Part shown: in pieces, positions 42,988-52,175 of the stretch
How positions within the stretch are numbered: the stretch's first letter is position 1
How the letters are laid out: each line of letters starts with the position of its first letter
Assembly: GCA_938009235.1 (NCBI GenBank)
Contig: CALLIK010000007.1
Span: 434,001 to 498,000, forward strand
Direction of reading: 5' to 3'
Length of the DNA: 64,000 bases
Source: an uncultured Caulobacterales bacterium
Lineage (GTDB): Bacteria; Pseudomonadota; Alphaproteobacteria; Caulobacterales; Maricaulaceae
Translations under genes and position numbers: made by a program
The notes under the pieces: model-generated
Told to the model about the DNA's origin: nothing
Database searches by the model: none
Seen by the model: only the letters and a program-made list of their open reading frames with translations

Positions 42988-44295
42988 TTAAAGAATGAAC
43001 TTACTGAGGTCCTGATCCTTGGCGAGCTTTCCGACATGCTCTTGAACATAGGCCGCATCGATCACGAATGTCTGTCCGCCTTTATCACTGGCTGTGAAGC
43101 TAATGTCGTCGAGCAAGCGCTCCATGACCGTGTGTAAACGGCGCGCGCCGATATTCTCAACACTCGCATTTACTTGCGCCGAAAGTTTCGCGATTTCAGC
43201 AATCCCGTCTTTGGTGAACTCTAACGTCACGTCTTCGGTGGCCATGAGGGCCGTATATTGACGAATGAGACTCGCCTCTGGTTCTGTTAAGATACGCACG
43301 AAATCCGCTTCGGTTAAGGCGCGTAATTCAACGCGGATCGGCAAGCGGCCTTGTAGCTCAGGTAACAAATCAGACGGTTTGGCGACATGAAATGCGCCGC
43401 TGGCAATGAACAAGATGTGATCCGTTTTAACAGGGCCATATTTTGTCGATACTGTTGTACCTTCGATGAGGGGCAACAGATCACGCTGCACGCCCTCACG
43501 GGACACATCCCCGCCGCGTGCATCAGAGCGCGTCGTGATTTTATCAATCTCGTCTAAGAAGACGATACCATCTTGTTCGGTTCGCTCGACGGCTTGGCGC
43601 TTGATCGCGTCATCATCCAACAGTTTATCTGACTCCTCAGAGAGTAAGGGACCATGCGCGTCGCCAACCCGCAATTTCACGGTTTTTGTCTTTCCGCCTT
43701 TTCCAAACATGGCCGAGAGGTCCAATGCACCCATGGACGCGCCAGGTTGACCTGGGATTTGGAAGCCTTGGAAGGGGGAGGTAGAATCGGACAATTCCAA
43801 TTCGACCTCTTTGTCGTCCAACTCACCAGACAATAATTTTTGACGGAACTTTTCGCGGGTTGTCTCTGATGCACTGACCCCGACAAGAGCCTCGACAATG
43901 CGAGTCTCTGCGGCCTTGGCAGCTTGGGCTTGAACTTGTGCGCGTTTTTCTTCGCGCAGCAACGCAATGGAAGCTTCAACGAGGTCGCGGATAATTTGCT
44001 CAACATCGCGGCCTACATATCCAACTTCGGTGAATTTGGTGGCTTCGATTTTAATAAAGGGGGCTTGGGCGAGTTTGGCTAGACGTCGCGAAATTTCTGT
44101 TTTTCCAACGCCCGTGGGCCCGATCATTAAAATGTTTTTTGGCGTGACTTCATCGCGCAAATCCGCAGGCACGCGCCGCCGTCGCCAACGATTGCGAAGA
44201 GCAATGGCTACGGCGCGTTTGGCATCACCTTGAGCGACAATATGGCGATCCAGTTCGGATACAATTTCACGAGGGGTTAAAGAAGAATCTGTCAT
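42988..44295 (-). CDS. hslU: ATP-dependent protease ATPase subunit HslU
   Basis: 435 residues. HslU (ClpY) unfolds proteins and feeds them into the HslV peptidase ring. AAA+ motifs: Walker [21 protein letters not shown] near residue 55, pore motif [12 protein letters not shown], intermediate domain (about 110-230), Walker [18 protein letters not shown], sensor region [15 protein letters not shown] and the C-terminal [11 protein letters not shown] that docks into HslV. The gene is complete. In most genomes hslV lies directly upstream; here no HslV-like frame is found in that place, only the structured repeat copy B. Confidence 0.97.
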   Translation of the reverse strand: MTDSSLTPREIVSELDRHIVAQGDAKRAVAIALRNRWRRRRVPADLRDEVTPKNILMIGPTGVGKTEISRRLAKLAQAPFIKIEATKFTEVGYVGRDVEQIIRDLVEASIALLREEKRAQVQAQAAKAAETRIVEALVGVSASETTREKFRQKLLSGELDDKEVELELSDSTSPFQGFQIPGQPGASMGALDLSAMFGKGGKTKTVKLRVGDAHGPLLSEESDKLLDDDAIKRQAVERTEQDGIVFLDEIDKITTRSDARGGDVSREGVQRDLLPLIEGTTVSTKYGPVKTDHILFIASGAFHVAKPSDLLPELQGRLPIRVELRALTEADFVRILTEPEASLIRQYTALMATEDVTLEFTKDGIAEIAKLSAQVNASVENIGARRLHTVMERLLDDISFTASDKGGQTFVIDAAYVQEHVGKLAKDQDLSKFIL

Positions 44296-44324
44296 ATCAT
44301 ATAAATGGGAGGCGTGGCGCGAGG

Positions 44325-44775
44325 TTCAAGACCATGCAGGCAAGGCGATACGCTCACAGCCGCTCCCCGTCGTGTGGGGCGACTACCTAAATGCGAAGTC
44401 TCTATAAATTAGGACGGCCCGCAGGATCAGTACCCGCGACGGATACCGAAGTAGAAGTGTTTTGTTTTACGCAGATCATAATCCTGCGGCAGCGGTTTTT
44501 GATGAAGCGGCCCATCTGTCCCTACAGTTTGGCCATTAGACCCAGTAGTCGGCTCTCACTCCAAAAGGTCCGGCACAAACCGCGTTCTCACACGCAGTCG
44601 CTCAACCCCACCGTCCTCCGAACCAGCCCATGCAAAATGCACAGTGCGTATTTTGTTGTCAGCAAACTACACCAAGCGAGGCCCCGCCTGTCCCATGTCC
44701 GAAAGAACGCCCTTAGAATGACACAGCTTTCGAGACCGTGGATCATTCTCTTGAATTTATGTGTAGGAGATTGAA
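44325..44775 (-). ncRNA. Structured repeat element, copy B (candidate RNA)
   Basis: The 850 bases between hslU and the dioxygenase pseudogene hold no convincing gene. Read on the minus strand, 44775 to 44325 is colinear with 27385-27785. Matching helices: CCGCAGGA/TCCTGCGG (plus positions 44482-44489 with 44419-44426), TCGGTA/TACTGA (44444-44449 with 44427-44432), and in the third position a different stem, AGTCG-CCCC/GGGG-AG-CGGCT (44358-44384). The paired changes relative to copy A support a conserved RNA fold. The short coding-like frame shared with copy A ends in TAG here. The left end is about 30 bases from the hslU start, so the element could also serve as its leader. Confidence 0.5.
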
Positions 44776-44904
44776 AACAAACGGATGTCGTTTTTCTAAA
44801 GCGGGGACGCGAAACGCCCGAAAGATGTTCGGGGAACATGTTTCAGTGTAGCGCCGAACCGCTATGCGGGTCGGGTGCCTTTGAGTTCCGTACAATACGG
44901 GTGC

Positions 44905-44947
44905 AAAAAAAGACCCAGAGGGCTATCAAAGATAAGCCGCCTCTGGG
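44905..44947 (-). terminator. Intrinsic terminator downstream of the dioxygenase pseudogene
   Basis: On the minus strand, CCCAGAGG-N18-CCTCTGGG followed by TCTTTTTTT. It lies about 200 bases past the dioxygenase stop. The stretch between them (about 44950-45140) contains a further hairpin AACATC-AGCTTTCCCC-GATGTT and no gene, so it is either a long 3' UTR or a small RNA ending at this terminator. Confidence 0.85.
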
Positions 44948-45142
44948 TGATAAAGTTTGCTAACATCGGGGAAAGCTGATGTTGATTTTGTGTAGCTAAG
45001 AACCGTGCCAGAGGGACACTAAAACCGACCCTTAAGGGGCCAACGCCTGATCGATGTGAAAGTAAAGGCGGGAATAGACAGAGGTTGGACAGCTTCAGTG
45101 CAGTGAACCTAATCGTTCTATGATGATGAGATTGAAACAACC

Positions 45143-45796
45143 TTATGTGTCGGACGCCACCCCGAAATCCAACCGTAAGGCACGCCGCGCTGTGTTCTGC
45201 GATAAGGCGCTAGACCGATGCAACGTCAATGCAGAGATAAGTAAAACGTCGCCGCATTGCAGCGCGGGGCAGTTAATTTTGGCGTCGCTAACCTTATCGG
45301 CAATATCTGGCTGCTCTATTTTGCCAAACTGATGCGTGCCCTCGGCAATCTAAATCCCGCCTTCGCCTGCCTCAACGCTATCAAATGCGATATAGGGGAA
45401 ACCCATATTTTTAAGAACAGAGGCGGGAGGTTCGCAATGCCACAGGCCCGATTTACGCGTCCAATGCGTGAAGGCGGGATCATCGCTCCGCTCAGTCATA
45501 ACAATGACGCGGTCCTGATGCCACGGCAGTGACCAATTCTGCTCCCGCGTTTTTGTAAACCCCACGGCCCGTTTTGGCCGCGCGTTATATCCAAATGCCT
45601 CAAGCTCAGTCTTAAACGCGGACGGCAGGACATCATGAATGGCGTCAAGTTCAGACAGACGTTGCCCATTCCCAACATGAGGGTCGAATGACGACAGCGT
45701 CGCCAATGCAATGTGGTCAAATTGAAACGCCAAACGCGCCCAACCGCGTTGGGTGTAGGTTTCGAGGGTTGGCTTAATGGTGGGCTTCATCATCAT
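45143..45796 (-). pseudogene. Phytanoyl-CoA dioxygenase-family gene with in-frame TAG
   Basis: One frame runs from 45796 to the TAA at 45143-45145, broken only by a TAG at 45350-45352. The upstream part has the PhyH metal-site motif SLPWHQDRVIVMTERSDD and WHCEPPASVLKNMGF, ending GEGG-I before the stop. The downstream part resumes at once with IAEGTHQFGKI, then CPALQCGDVLLISALTLHRS (second metal His) and a terminal RRALRLDFGVASDT. PhyH enzymes are Fe(II)/2-oxoglutarate oxygenases; here the second His and the 2-oxoglutarate-binding Arg lie after the stop, so the short product would be inactive. A single base change (for example from TGG or CAG) explains it. Confidence 0.85.
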
Positions 45797-45820
45797 CTTA
45801 GCCTATTAAATCTGCCATAC

Positions 45821-45898
45821 CCGTCATTGCAAGACCCCGTTCTTGCAATCCACAAGTAGCTACAGATGGATCACAAGAACAAGTCTTGTGATGACGAA
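45821..45898. repeat. Palindromic repeat unit 1 (double hairpin, CGTCAT ends)
   Basis: Begins CCGTCAT and ends ATGACGAAT. Left hairpin ATTGCAAG-N8-CTTGCAAT (45825-45849 region), right hairpin TCACAAGA-ACAAG-TCTTGTGA (45871-45891). Same design as the unit at 45984-46071 but with different stem sequences. Such small intergenic palindromes are abundant in alphaproteobacteria. Confidence 0.7.
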
Positions 45899-45983
45899 TA
45901 GAGAGAACTGTCCGATGCGATTGGTATTGTGCGCATGAATAGGGAGCAATTGAGGATAAGTTTAGCATATTGAACCCACCCCA

Positions 45984-46071
45984 ATCGTCATCCTAGGTCT
46001 TGTACCTAGGACCTCTAATGCGATCTCAAACCTGTACTAAAGGTCCTCGGGACAGGTCCGAGGATGACGAA
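45984..46071. repeat. Palindromic repeat unit 2 (double hairpin, CGTCAT ends)
   Basis: CGTCAT (45986-45991) and ATGACG (46064-46069) bound two hairpins: TCCTAGGT-N5-ACCTAGGA and TCCTCGG-N7-CCGAGGA. It lies 88 bases after unit 1 in the gene-free stretch 45797-46245, which otherwise shows nothing recognisable. Confidence 0.75.
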
Positions 46072-46245
46072 ATAGGGAGAAGGGAAATTTATTGAAAGCC
46101 GCCTGAACCTGCGAACAAATCAACACTTGTTTTGTATGTAAATTGGCACTTGCAGAATTCGGGTTGGAAACCGACGCTGCAAGTGCCATATTAATGGTGT
46201 CCTTCGAAGACTTGGCCGCCCTTATGGAAGGGGCGGCCCCAAAAA

Positions 46246-46776
46246 TTAATCAAATGGAATGGTATCTAGCCATTTATATAAACGACTTAAGTCCTGCCGG
46301 TCAAAATCAGCTGGAAGTAAGATATCCAGCTTGTAGTTAGGCCTTAAATGGAATGTATGAGTAATATCGTCTGACGATTGTGAACCGCCATCATAACTTA
46401 TCGCATTTGGCGAAACTTTTTTCAGTTCGGTTGATTTTCCTAGTATGAAGGCTCCGATAGAGTTGTGATCATAGGTCCAGTTAATTCTACTGTCGTTACC
46501 TTTTCTGCCGACGATAAATGACCCGAAGAACTTGTCATCAAGCAGTCTAAAAAAATGCAAAACTTCTTGGTAATCAACAGATGTTTCGTCTGCGACGAAG
46601 CTTACGCTTGATGTTTGATAAGTTTCCTGTGAGCGATATAGGAAGTCAGAGATTGCGTGAGCAGAAGCGTTCTCTTTTAGATGTTCTCTTAGGGATATTT
46701 GGTCGCTAAGGCGCTTTTGCATAATTGCAAACTGCGTCAAAATTCCACCAGTAGTTTCTTTTGGATTCGTGTTCAT
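46246..46776 (-). CDS. Hypothetical protein, AT-rich
   Basis: 176 residues, no recognised family. The N-terminal 50 residues are helical (ILTQFAIMQKRLSDQISLRE), the rest mixed, with VDYQEVLHFFRLLDDKFFG and a closing LSRLYKWLDTIPFD. There is no signal or membrane segment. Codon use and base content are AT-richer than cobT next to it, and palindromic repeats lie on its other side, so it may be an accessory gene brought in by transfer. Confidence 0.5.
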   Translation of the reverse strand: MNTNPKETTGGILTQFAIMQKRLSDQISLREHLKENASAHAISDFLYRSQETYQTSSVSFVADETSVDYQEVLHFFRLLDDKFFGSFIVGRKGNDSRINWTYDHNSIGAFILGKSTELKKVSPNAISYDGGSQSSDDITHTFHLRPNYKLDILLPADFDRQDLSRLYKWLDTIPFD

Positions 46777-46878
46777 GAGAGCTTTAGAGCGTATAGGGCA
46801 GTAAAAGTAAAGAATAAAGATTTTTAAGTTTTATATACAGTCTATATGTTTCTTATATATTTTTACGAGTATCTAAAT

Positions 46879-48705
46879 CTAACCGCGCCCTCGTCCAGCG
46901 CGGTCATCAAATAACTCCGCGAGTTTCTCTGTCATCACGCCGCCGAGTTGTTCGACGTCCATGATTGTGACCGCGCGTTTGTACCATCGTGTGACGTCAT
47001 GGCCGATACCGATGGCGACGAGTTCGACTTCGCTTCGGTTTTCGATTTTGTCGATCATCAGGCGTAAGTGACTTTCGAGGAGGCCTGATTTATTCTGGCT
47101 TTGCGTCGCGTCATCCACGGGCGCGCCATCGGAAATCACCATCAGGATACGGCGTTGTTCAGGCCGCGCCATGAGGCGGCGATAGGCCCAGTCGAGCGCT
47201 TCGCCATCGATGTTTTCTTTCAGCAAGCCTTCGCGCATCATCAAACCAAGGTTCCGTTTCGCGCGACGCCACGGCATGTCGGCGGCTTTATAGACGATGT
47301 GGCGCAGATCATTCAATCGGCCTGGACGCGGAGGTTTGCCCGCCGCCATCCAATCTTGGAAGCTCTTGCCGCCTTTCCATGCACGCGTTGTGAAGCCGAG
47401 GATTTCAGCTTTGACGCCGCAGCGCTCGAGCGTTCGCGCCATGATGTCAGCGGTGACGGCGGCAACCATAATCGGGCGGCCCCGCATGGAGCCTGAATTA
47501 TCTATCAAGATCGTGACAACCGTATCGCGGAAGTCCGTTTCTTTTTCTTCTTTAAAGGTCAGCGCCGACATCGGGTCCGTGATCACGCGGGTGAGGCGCG
47601 CCGTGTCGAGCATGCCTTCCTCAAGGTCAAACGTCCAAGAGCGTTGTTGTTGCGCGAGCAGGCGGCGCTGCAAACGGTTCGCGAGGCGAGAGATCGCGCC
47701 CGACAGACCCTTCATGTGGCCATCTAAATATCCGCGCAGGCGTTCTAACTCTTCCGTGTCGCACAGGTCTTCGGCCTTAATGACTTCGTCGTGGTTGGTC
47801 GAATAGATCGTATATGGATCTGACATATTTGATGCGTCGGGGCGATGTGGATTGGCGTCGGCGGATTGCTCGGACTCGTCTTGCTCGCCGTCAATGTTTT
47901 CGGCATCGACGATATCTTGCGGGTCAGAGTTTTCGTCTTCGATTGCGTCGGCGTCATCAACCTCGGTTTGGCCCGGAACGTCTTCTTGGTCGTCCTCAGA
48001 CGTTTGCTCGCTTTTTTCTTCGTCCTCATTCTCTTGGGACTCGTCGTCTTGATCGTCTTCCTCTTCGGAATTGGCGCGGTCATCTTCCATGTCGAAATCA
48101 GAGATTAAGTCTTGGACGAATTTCGCAAAAGCGTCTTGGTCGTGCAGCGCGGTTTTTAGATCGTCAAAACGCCCTGCGGCTTTCAGCATTATCTCTTCGC
48201 GCCATGCGCCCATGATCCCGTTAGTGGATTTCGGCAGCTTGCGTCCCGTCAGTTGTTCGCGCGCATAAAGCCCGACAGCTTCGGCAAAACTCGTATCGTC
48301 CTTGGCAATGTTGGGTTTATCAAAGCCGCGTTTCTTTGAGCGCGCATCGAGTGCCGCCATGAGGTTATCGCCGAGGCCAGACAGATGCCGCGCGCCTAGC
48401 GCCTCAACGCGGGCTTGTTCCATGGCTTCAAACACTTGGCGAGCAGGTCCAGATTGTGGTTGATTGCTCGCATGAATCTCTTTGTCATGCAGCGACAGGC
48501 GCAGCGCGAGCGCGTCAGCTTCCCCGCGGGCCTTCGCAATTAAATGCGGCTTTGGCTTTGGGGGCAGCGACGGCAGCATCAGTTGGTCGCGCACAATACC
48601 AGCCACATCTCCGCCAAAGGAAATCTCTAGCTCTGGCTCACCAGAAATGGCCTTTGTCGCCGCGCCAAGTGAGCGCTTGAAATTATCGAGAGGGGTCGTG
48701 GTCAT
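46879..48705 (-). CDS. cobT: Aerobic cobaltochelatase subunit CobT
   Basis: 608 residues. CobT works with the AAA+ subunit CobS and the large CobN to insert cobalt into hydrogenobyrinic acid diamide. The N-terminal region (1-200) has the CobT start [17 protein letters not shown]; residues 205-290 are a strongly acidic Asp/Glu/Ser stretch; the C-terminal half is a vWA domain with MIDAS motif [20 protein letters not shown] and [14 protein letters not shown], followed by [16 protein letters not shown]. This design matches alphaproteobacterial CobT. cobS lies 3.5 kb upstream on the same strand, separated by accessory genes; cobN is not in the window. The paired CobST may also act in other chelation or folding tasks. 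Confidence 0.95.
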   Translation of the reverse strand: MTTTPLDNFKRSLGAATKAISGEPELEISFGGDVAGIVRDQLMLPSLPPKPKPHLIAKARGEADALALRLSLHDKEIHASNQPQSGPARQVFEAMEQARVEALGARHLSGLGDNLMAALDARSKKRGFDKPNIAKDDTSFAEAVGLYAREQLTGRKLPKSTNGIMGAWREEIMLKAAGRFDDLKTALHDQDAFAKFVQDLISDFDMEDDRANSEEEDDQDDESQENEDEEKSEQTSEDDQEDVPGQTEVDDADAIEDENSDPQDIVDAENIDGEQDESEQSADANPHRPDASNMSDPYTIYSTNHDEVIKAEDLCDTEELERLRGYLDGHMKGLSGAISRLANRLQRRLLAQQQRSWTFDLEEGMLDTARLTRVITDPMSALTFKEEKETDFRDTVVTILIDNSGSMRGRPIMVAAVTADIMARTLERCGVKAEILGFTTRAWKGGKSFQDWMAAGKPPRPGRLNDLRHIVYKAADMPWRRAKRNLGLMMREGLLKENIDGEALDWAYRRLMARPEQRRILMVISDGAPVDDATQSQNKSGLLESHLRLMIDKIENRSEVELVAIGIGHDVTRWYKRAVTIMDVEQLGGVMTEKLAELFDDRAGRGRG

Positions 48706-48877
48706 GGGGTATGATGTAATGAGGCGCGGCCCGTAGGTAAAGCGCGCGCTTGCGCGCAGGTGGATTAAAACTGACCCATCAAAGCGGTGTTTCCATCACC
48801 ACAGTGTCACACCAATGTGACGGGCGGCGAAACCTTTGTGAGATGCACGCGCCGTAGTCTTGCGCTACCGCAGTCAG

Positions 48878-50284
48878 ATGAAAAAACATGCACTCTTAGT
48901 TTCCATTTGCCTCCTTCCCCTCGCGGGGGTGTCGTCCATCCCGATATTGGTGAATGCGCAAACCGCGCAAGCTGAAAGCCAAGAGACGCGGCTAGAGTTT
49001 GACGCTGCGGATACAGAGCTGCTTCTCTCGCTGCTTGATCGCTCATTACCTTTTGGGGACCGAGACCGCGCCGACACACTATCTGCGCAATTTGACGCGG
49101 CGTGGATTGCGCCCTCACTCGAAGTTTATCAATTTATATCTGACCCCACGATGCGGAAACATTTACTGAACGAAATACGTCGCGAGACAGGTCAGAACTT
49201 TGGGCCTGATTTAAATAAATGGTTCAAATGGATGTGGAACCAAGAGGCCGTGAATGCCGCTGGCTATGATCAATTCAAGGCCGACTTTTACAAAGCCATT
49301 GATCCAAGTTTTGAAAGATATTTCGCAGGCCAAGGCGGCACCGCCCGTATTCGCCTCGATGAAGTCCGTTGGGGCGGGGTTCGTCAAGACGGTATTCCGC
49401 CGCTACGTAATCCTACAATGCTGCGCGCCGCTGACGCAGACTATCTCGACGATGATGATGTGATCTTTGGCATCGAAGTAAACGGCGATTTCCGCGCCTA
49501 TCCCAAACGCATCCTTGCGTGGCATGAAATGGCGACGGACACGGTAGGCGGCGAAGACGTTATACTCGTCTATTGCACCTTATGCGGGACGGTCATTCTG
49601 TATGACGCGGAATATAAAGGCGTGAAACATGACATCGGGACGTCGGGTTTTCTGAATCGCTCAAACAAGTTGATGTATGACAAAGCGACACAAAGCCTGT
49701 GGAATACACTGACGGGCGAACCCGTGATTGGGCCATTGGCCGATAGCGGCATTGCACTGGATTACCGCAGCGTTGTGACAACGACGTGGGGGAAGTGGAA
49801 AACGCTCCATCCTAAAACCACAGTTCTCTCGCTGAAAACAGGACACCGTAGAAACTATGATGAAGGCGTTGCCTATCATGATTATTTCGCGACGGATGAT
49901 CTGATGTTTAACACGCCATTCCTTGATACGCGGTTGGCGAATAAACAAGAAATTCTGGCGCTGCGTTTCAAAGGCCAACCCGGCAGCCTCGCGATTGATA
50001 CGGAATATCTGAAACAAAACCCCGTATATGCAGGCAAGATCGGGACGCAACGCTTTGTTGTGATTACCGACGAAACAGGCGCGAACCGCGTCTATGATCC
50101 GGGCGATGTTGAGATCGTAAAAACGAACGGCAAATCCGTGACCGATAAATCTGGCACAGCGTGGACCGTGACCGAAGCGCGCCTCACCGCCGCCGACGGA
50201 CGCGCGCTAAAAAGACTCCCCTATCACCGCGCGTTCTGGTTCGGCTGGCAAGCGGCCTATCCGAGTACGGAGTTGGTGAAGTAG
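48878..50284 (+). CDS. DUF3179 domain protein, exported
   Basis: 468 residues from the ATG at 48878 (MKKHALLVSICLLPLAG), a signal peptide cleaved near VNAQTAQA. DUF3179 covers most of the mature part: FGIEVNGDFRAYPKRILAWH, the conserved DVILVYCTLCGTVILYDAEY with its CxxC, FLNRSNKLMYDKATQSLWN, and LALRFKGQPG then PYHRAFWFGWQAAYP at the end. The family is exported and uncharacterised; its CxxC suggests metal or disulfide chemistry. It lies alone on the plus strand between cobT and the small minus-strand genes. Confidence 0.88.
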   Translation: MKKHALLVSICLLPLAGVSSIPILVNAQTAQAESQETRLEFDAADTELLLSLLDRSLPFGDRDRADTLSAQFDAAWIAPSLEVYQFISDPTMRKHLLNEIRRETGQNFGPDLNKWFKWMWNQEAVNAAGYDQFKADFYKAIDPSFERYFAGQGGTARIRLDEVRWGGVRQDGIPPLRNPTMLRAADADYLDDDDVIFGIEVNGDFRAYPKRILAWHEMATDTVGGEDVILVYCTLCGTVILYDAEYKGVKHDIGTSGFLNRSNKLMYDKATQSLWNTLTGEPVIGPLADSGIALDYRSVVTTTWGKWKTLHPKTTVLSLKTGHRRNYDEGVAYHDYFATDDLMFNTPFLDTRLANKQEILALRFKGQPGSLAIDTEYLKQNPVYAGKIGTQRFVVITDETGANRVYDPGDVEIVKTNGKSVTDKSGTAWTVTEARLTAADGRALKRLPYHRAFWFGWQAAYPSTELVK

Positions 50285-50292
50285 GGGCGCGG

Positions 50293-50895
50293 CTATTCGC
50301 CCAAAACAGACTTTAACGACTGTCCTGCGATTAGCTGTCGATCATCGAATAAGGAGGAGGAAATGGGTAAGTTGGCGAGGACTACATTCTTGTTATCAAT
50401 CGCAATTAGATAGTCTTGTTTTTCGTGTAAAACGACACCCCTTTCGCAATCTGTCCCGTGATGAATATCTGCGAGGGGGCCTCCAAAGCCAAAGCGTGTA
50501 CCTTTTCGTTGGTATGCGAAGGTAGTGGGTTGGAGGGTTCTAATGAATTTAGCCGCTGCAACTGTATCGGAGTGGGCCCTGTCATCAGTATCCTTAGATA
50601 TGTATATTTTATGCCTTTTCACATTTAGGAAACGGACAGATAAATATTTATTTGTAGCTGTTGAGGGGTACGGTTTTAGACGCTTTGAAACAGTGACATC
50701 TAAATCATTGCCTAAGAGGGGTTGCGTGTACCTGCCTATTAAAACTTGATTGGCATCGGCAAATAAATCTCCCAAAACGATACCATCAGACCCAAATTCG
50801 CCTTCCAAATAGGATGGTGAGAGACTGCAAGCATAGACTTGCGTGCCTGCTGAAAGGCAAAGGCTAATGGCAACGGTCGTGGCTAATTTTCGCAT
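50293..50895 (-). CDS. Exported hypothetical protein
   Basis: 200 residues from the ATG at 50895 (MRKLATTVAISLCLSAGTQV), giving a signal peptide cleaved near VYA-CS; in-frame codons further upstream would put 19 unlikely residues before it. The mature part has three cysteines (ACSLS, DCERGV) and a strand-rich pattern (VLIGRYTQPLLGNDLDVTVS). No family is recognised. Periplasmic, unknown function; AT-rich compared with the cob genes. Confidence 0.55.
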   Translation of the reverse strand: MRKLATTVAISLCLSAGTQVYACSLSPSYLEGEFGSDGIVLGDLFADANQVLIGRYTQPLLGNDLDVTVSKRLKPYPSTATNKYLSVRFLNVKRHKIYISKDTDDRAHSDTVAAAKFIRTLQPTTFAYQRKGTRFGFGGPLADIHHGTDCERGVVLHEKQDYLIAIDNKNVVLANLPISSSLFDDRQLIAGQSLKSVLGE

Positions 50896-50952
50896 TAAAC
50901 CATTCCTAAGGACGCGCAGGCAGGCGTCAGAAATATCGTGGACCCGAAACAT

Positions 50953-51339
50953 TTAACCAAAATCAGCGGCAGCTTTATATTTGCGATCCTGTGAGACTGA
51001 ACCAGTTAGCCAATTGAAGAGATTCATAATCAGGCGGGCGCTACCGAGGGCGAGAAAGCCACCGCCAAAGAGAGGTAAAGCGCCAATTCTGAAAGTATCA
51101 TTGGCCTCACTATAGGTCGCGGCTGCGAAGCCGATATTTATGAGGGCGAAGATAAAGAGGCCAAATAAAATTGAGAGAAGGAGTAGGATAAAATAGAGTG
51201 CGCCTCTCTTGGGGACAATGAAATTGTCTTTCTGGCAGCGTATGCAATTTACGGTCTTGCTGCGTAGGCGTAAAATATAACTATAAAACTCTGGCGACTC
51301 AAAAGGCTCATCGCAACTCAAACATTGATGACGTGCCAT
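50953..51339 (-). CDS. Membrane protein with N-terminal zinc ribbon
   Basis: 128 residues. Two CxxC pairs (HQCLSCDEPF at residue 5 and VNCIRCQKDNF at 32) make a zinc ribbon; then two or three membrane helices (LYFILLLLSILFGLFIFALI and FRIGALPLFGGGFLALGSAR). It resembles the small CxxC-membrane proteins often found in marine proteobacteria (CXXC-20-CXXC pattern; here the spacing is 24). Function unknown. Confidence 0.6.
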   Translation of the reverse strand: MARHQCLSCDEPFESPEFYSYILRLRSKTVNCIRCQKDNFIVPKRGALYFILLLLSILFGLFIFALINIGFAAATYSEANDTFRIGALPLFGGGFLALGSARLIMNLFNWLTGSVSQDRKYKAAADFG

Positions 51340-51493
51340 AGAATTTCCCCAAACTAAATGTCGTTACCCCGCATCGCAAGCGACGCAAGGGATTAGTTAT
51401 AACGAGATACAACCTCGAAGCAATAGGGGTCTGAATCGCGCCCTATCGCTGCACGTTCTGGGGGTGTTGGCAGGAAGTCATTCAAGAGCGCAG

Positions 51494-51784
51494 TTATTTC
51501 ACAAAGCCCTTCAGCGCAGCTTCTTTAATAATGAGAAGTTGTTTTCCATTGAAGTTTTCTTGTGAAAAGTTTGATGCCATTTGGATCAGCCGTTTATCAA
51601 AGTCTGGATTGCTTTTGAGTGTCAGTATGCTGCGCGCGAGATAATTGCTCTCTTCAACTGACTGACCTTCACTCAGGCAAAGTAAGAAGTAATATGACCT
51701 GACGAAGTTTTTCCCGCGTTGACTATTTGAACGCACTAATAACCAAATTACTAATACGAAAAAAAGGATCGTAAAAATTAACAT
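51494..51784 (-). CDS. Small single-span membrane protein
   Basis: 96 residues: an N-terminal helix (MLIFTILFFVLVIWLLV) then a cytosolic helical part (SYYFLLCLSEGQSVEESNYL, AALKGFVK). AT-rich, with no known family. Stands in a series of small minus-strand genes between cobT and cobS. Confidence 0.45.
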   Translation of the reverse strand: MLIFTILFFVLVIWLLVRSNSQRGKNFVRSYYFLLCLSEGQSVEESNYLARSILTLKSNPDFDKRLIQMASNFSQENFNGKQLLIIKEAALKGFVK

Positions 51785-51917
51785 ATTATCTGACCTTTAC
51801 TGTTCAATTAGTTTTAATTTAAAAATTAGAGCGTCGAAGTGCATATTGCAATAATCGAACTCTCTTCGTGGATCTCTGCGAAGGGTAAGTCGGTAGGCAT
51901 TCCAATATTTATTTTAA

Positions 51918-52175
51918 TTAGTGAAAAGCCATGCCGAGTAACCTACCGATTCCATAATATATCACCCATGGAATTAGGCCTAATCCAAAATGCAAAAGTG
52001 AGGATGCATTTGGATTGATTTTTGTCATTTGAATAAAACTTCGTCCGCGAGGGTGATTGTAAAACCAATCTCCAAAAAAACTAAAAGGTAATAAAGCCAA
52101 AATAGGAGATTTTGTGAAACCTAAATATCCTGCTCCGATTACCATCAACATAACGAGTAAATGGAATATCCACAT
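51918..52175 (-). CDS. Small membrane protein, coupled to cobS
   Basis: 85 residues with two or three hydrophobic helices (IFHLLVMLMVIGAGYLGF, ILALLPFSFFGDWFY, LHFGLGLIPWVIYYGIG). Its ATG shares one base with the TAA of cobS, so it is probably co-translated with cobS. No family recognised; AT-rich. Confidence 0.5.
   Translation of the reverse strand: MWIFHLLVMLMVIGAGYLGFTKSPILALLPFSFFGDWFYNHPRGRSFIQMTKINPNASSLLHFGLGLIPWVIYYGIGRLLGMAFH

Noticed and set aside
44391-44774. Plus-strand ORF of 127 codons upstream of hslU
   Set aside because: It covers the repeat copy B in the direction opposite to the conserved fold, and its codons are not conserved in copy A.
45257-45532. Plus-strand ORF with a YrhK-like hydrophobic stretch
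   Set aside because: It is antisense to the dioxygenase pseudogene, whose family motifs fix the minus strand as the coding one.
46143-46340. Short plus-strand ORF starting TTG near 46143
   Set aside because: It overlaps the 3' end of the minus-strand gene at 46246, has no ribosome site and no recognisable protein pattern.
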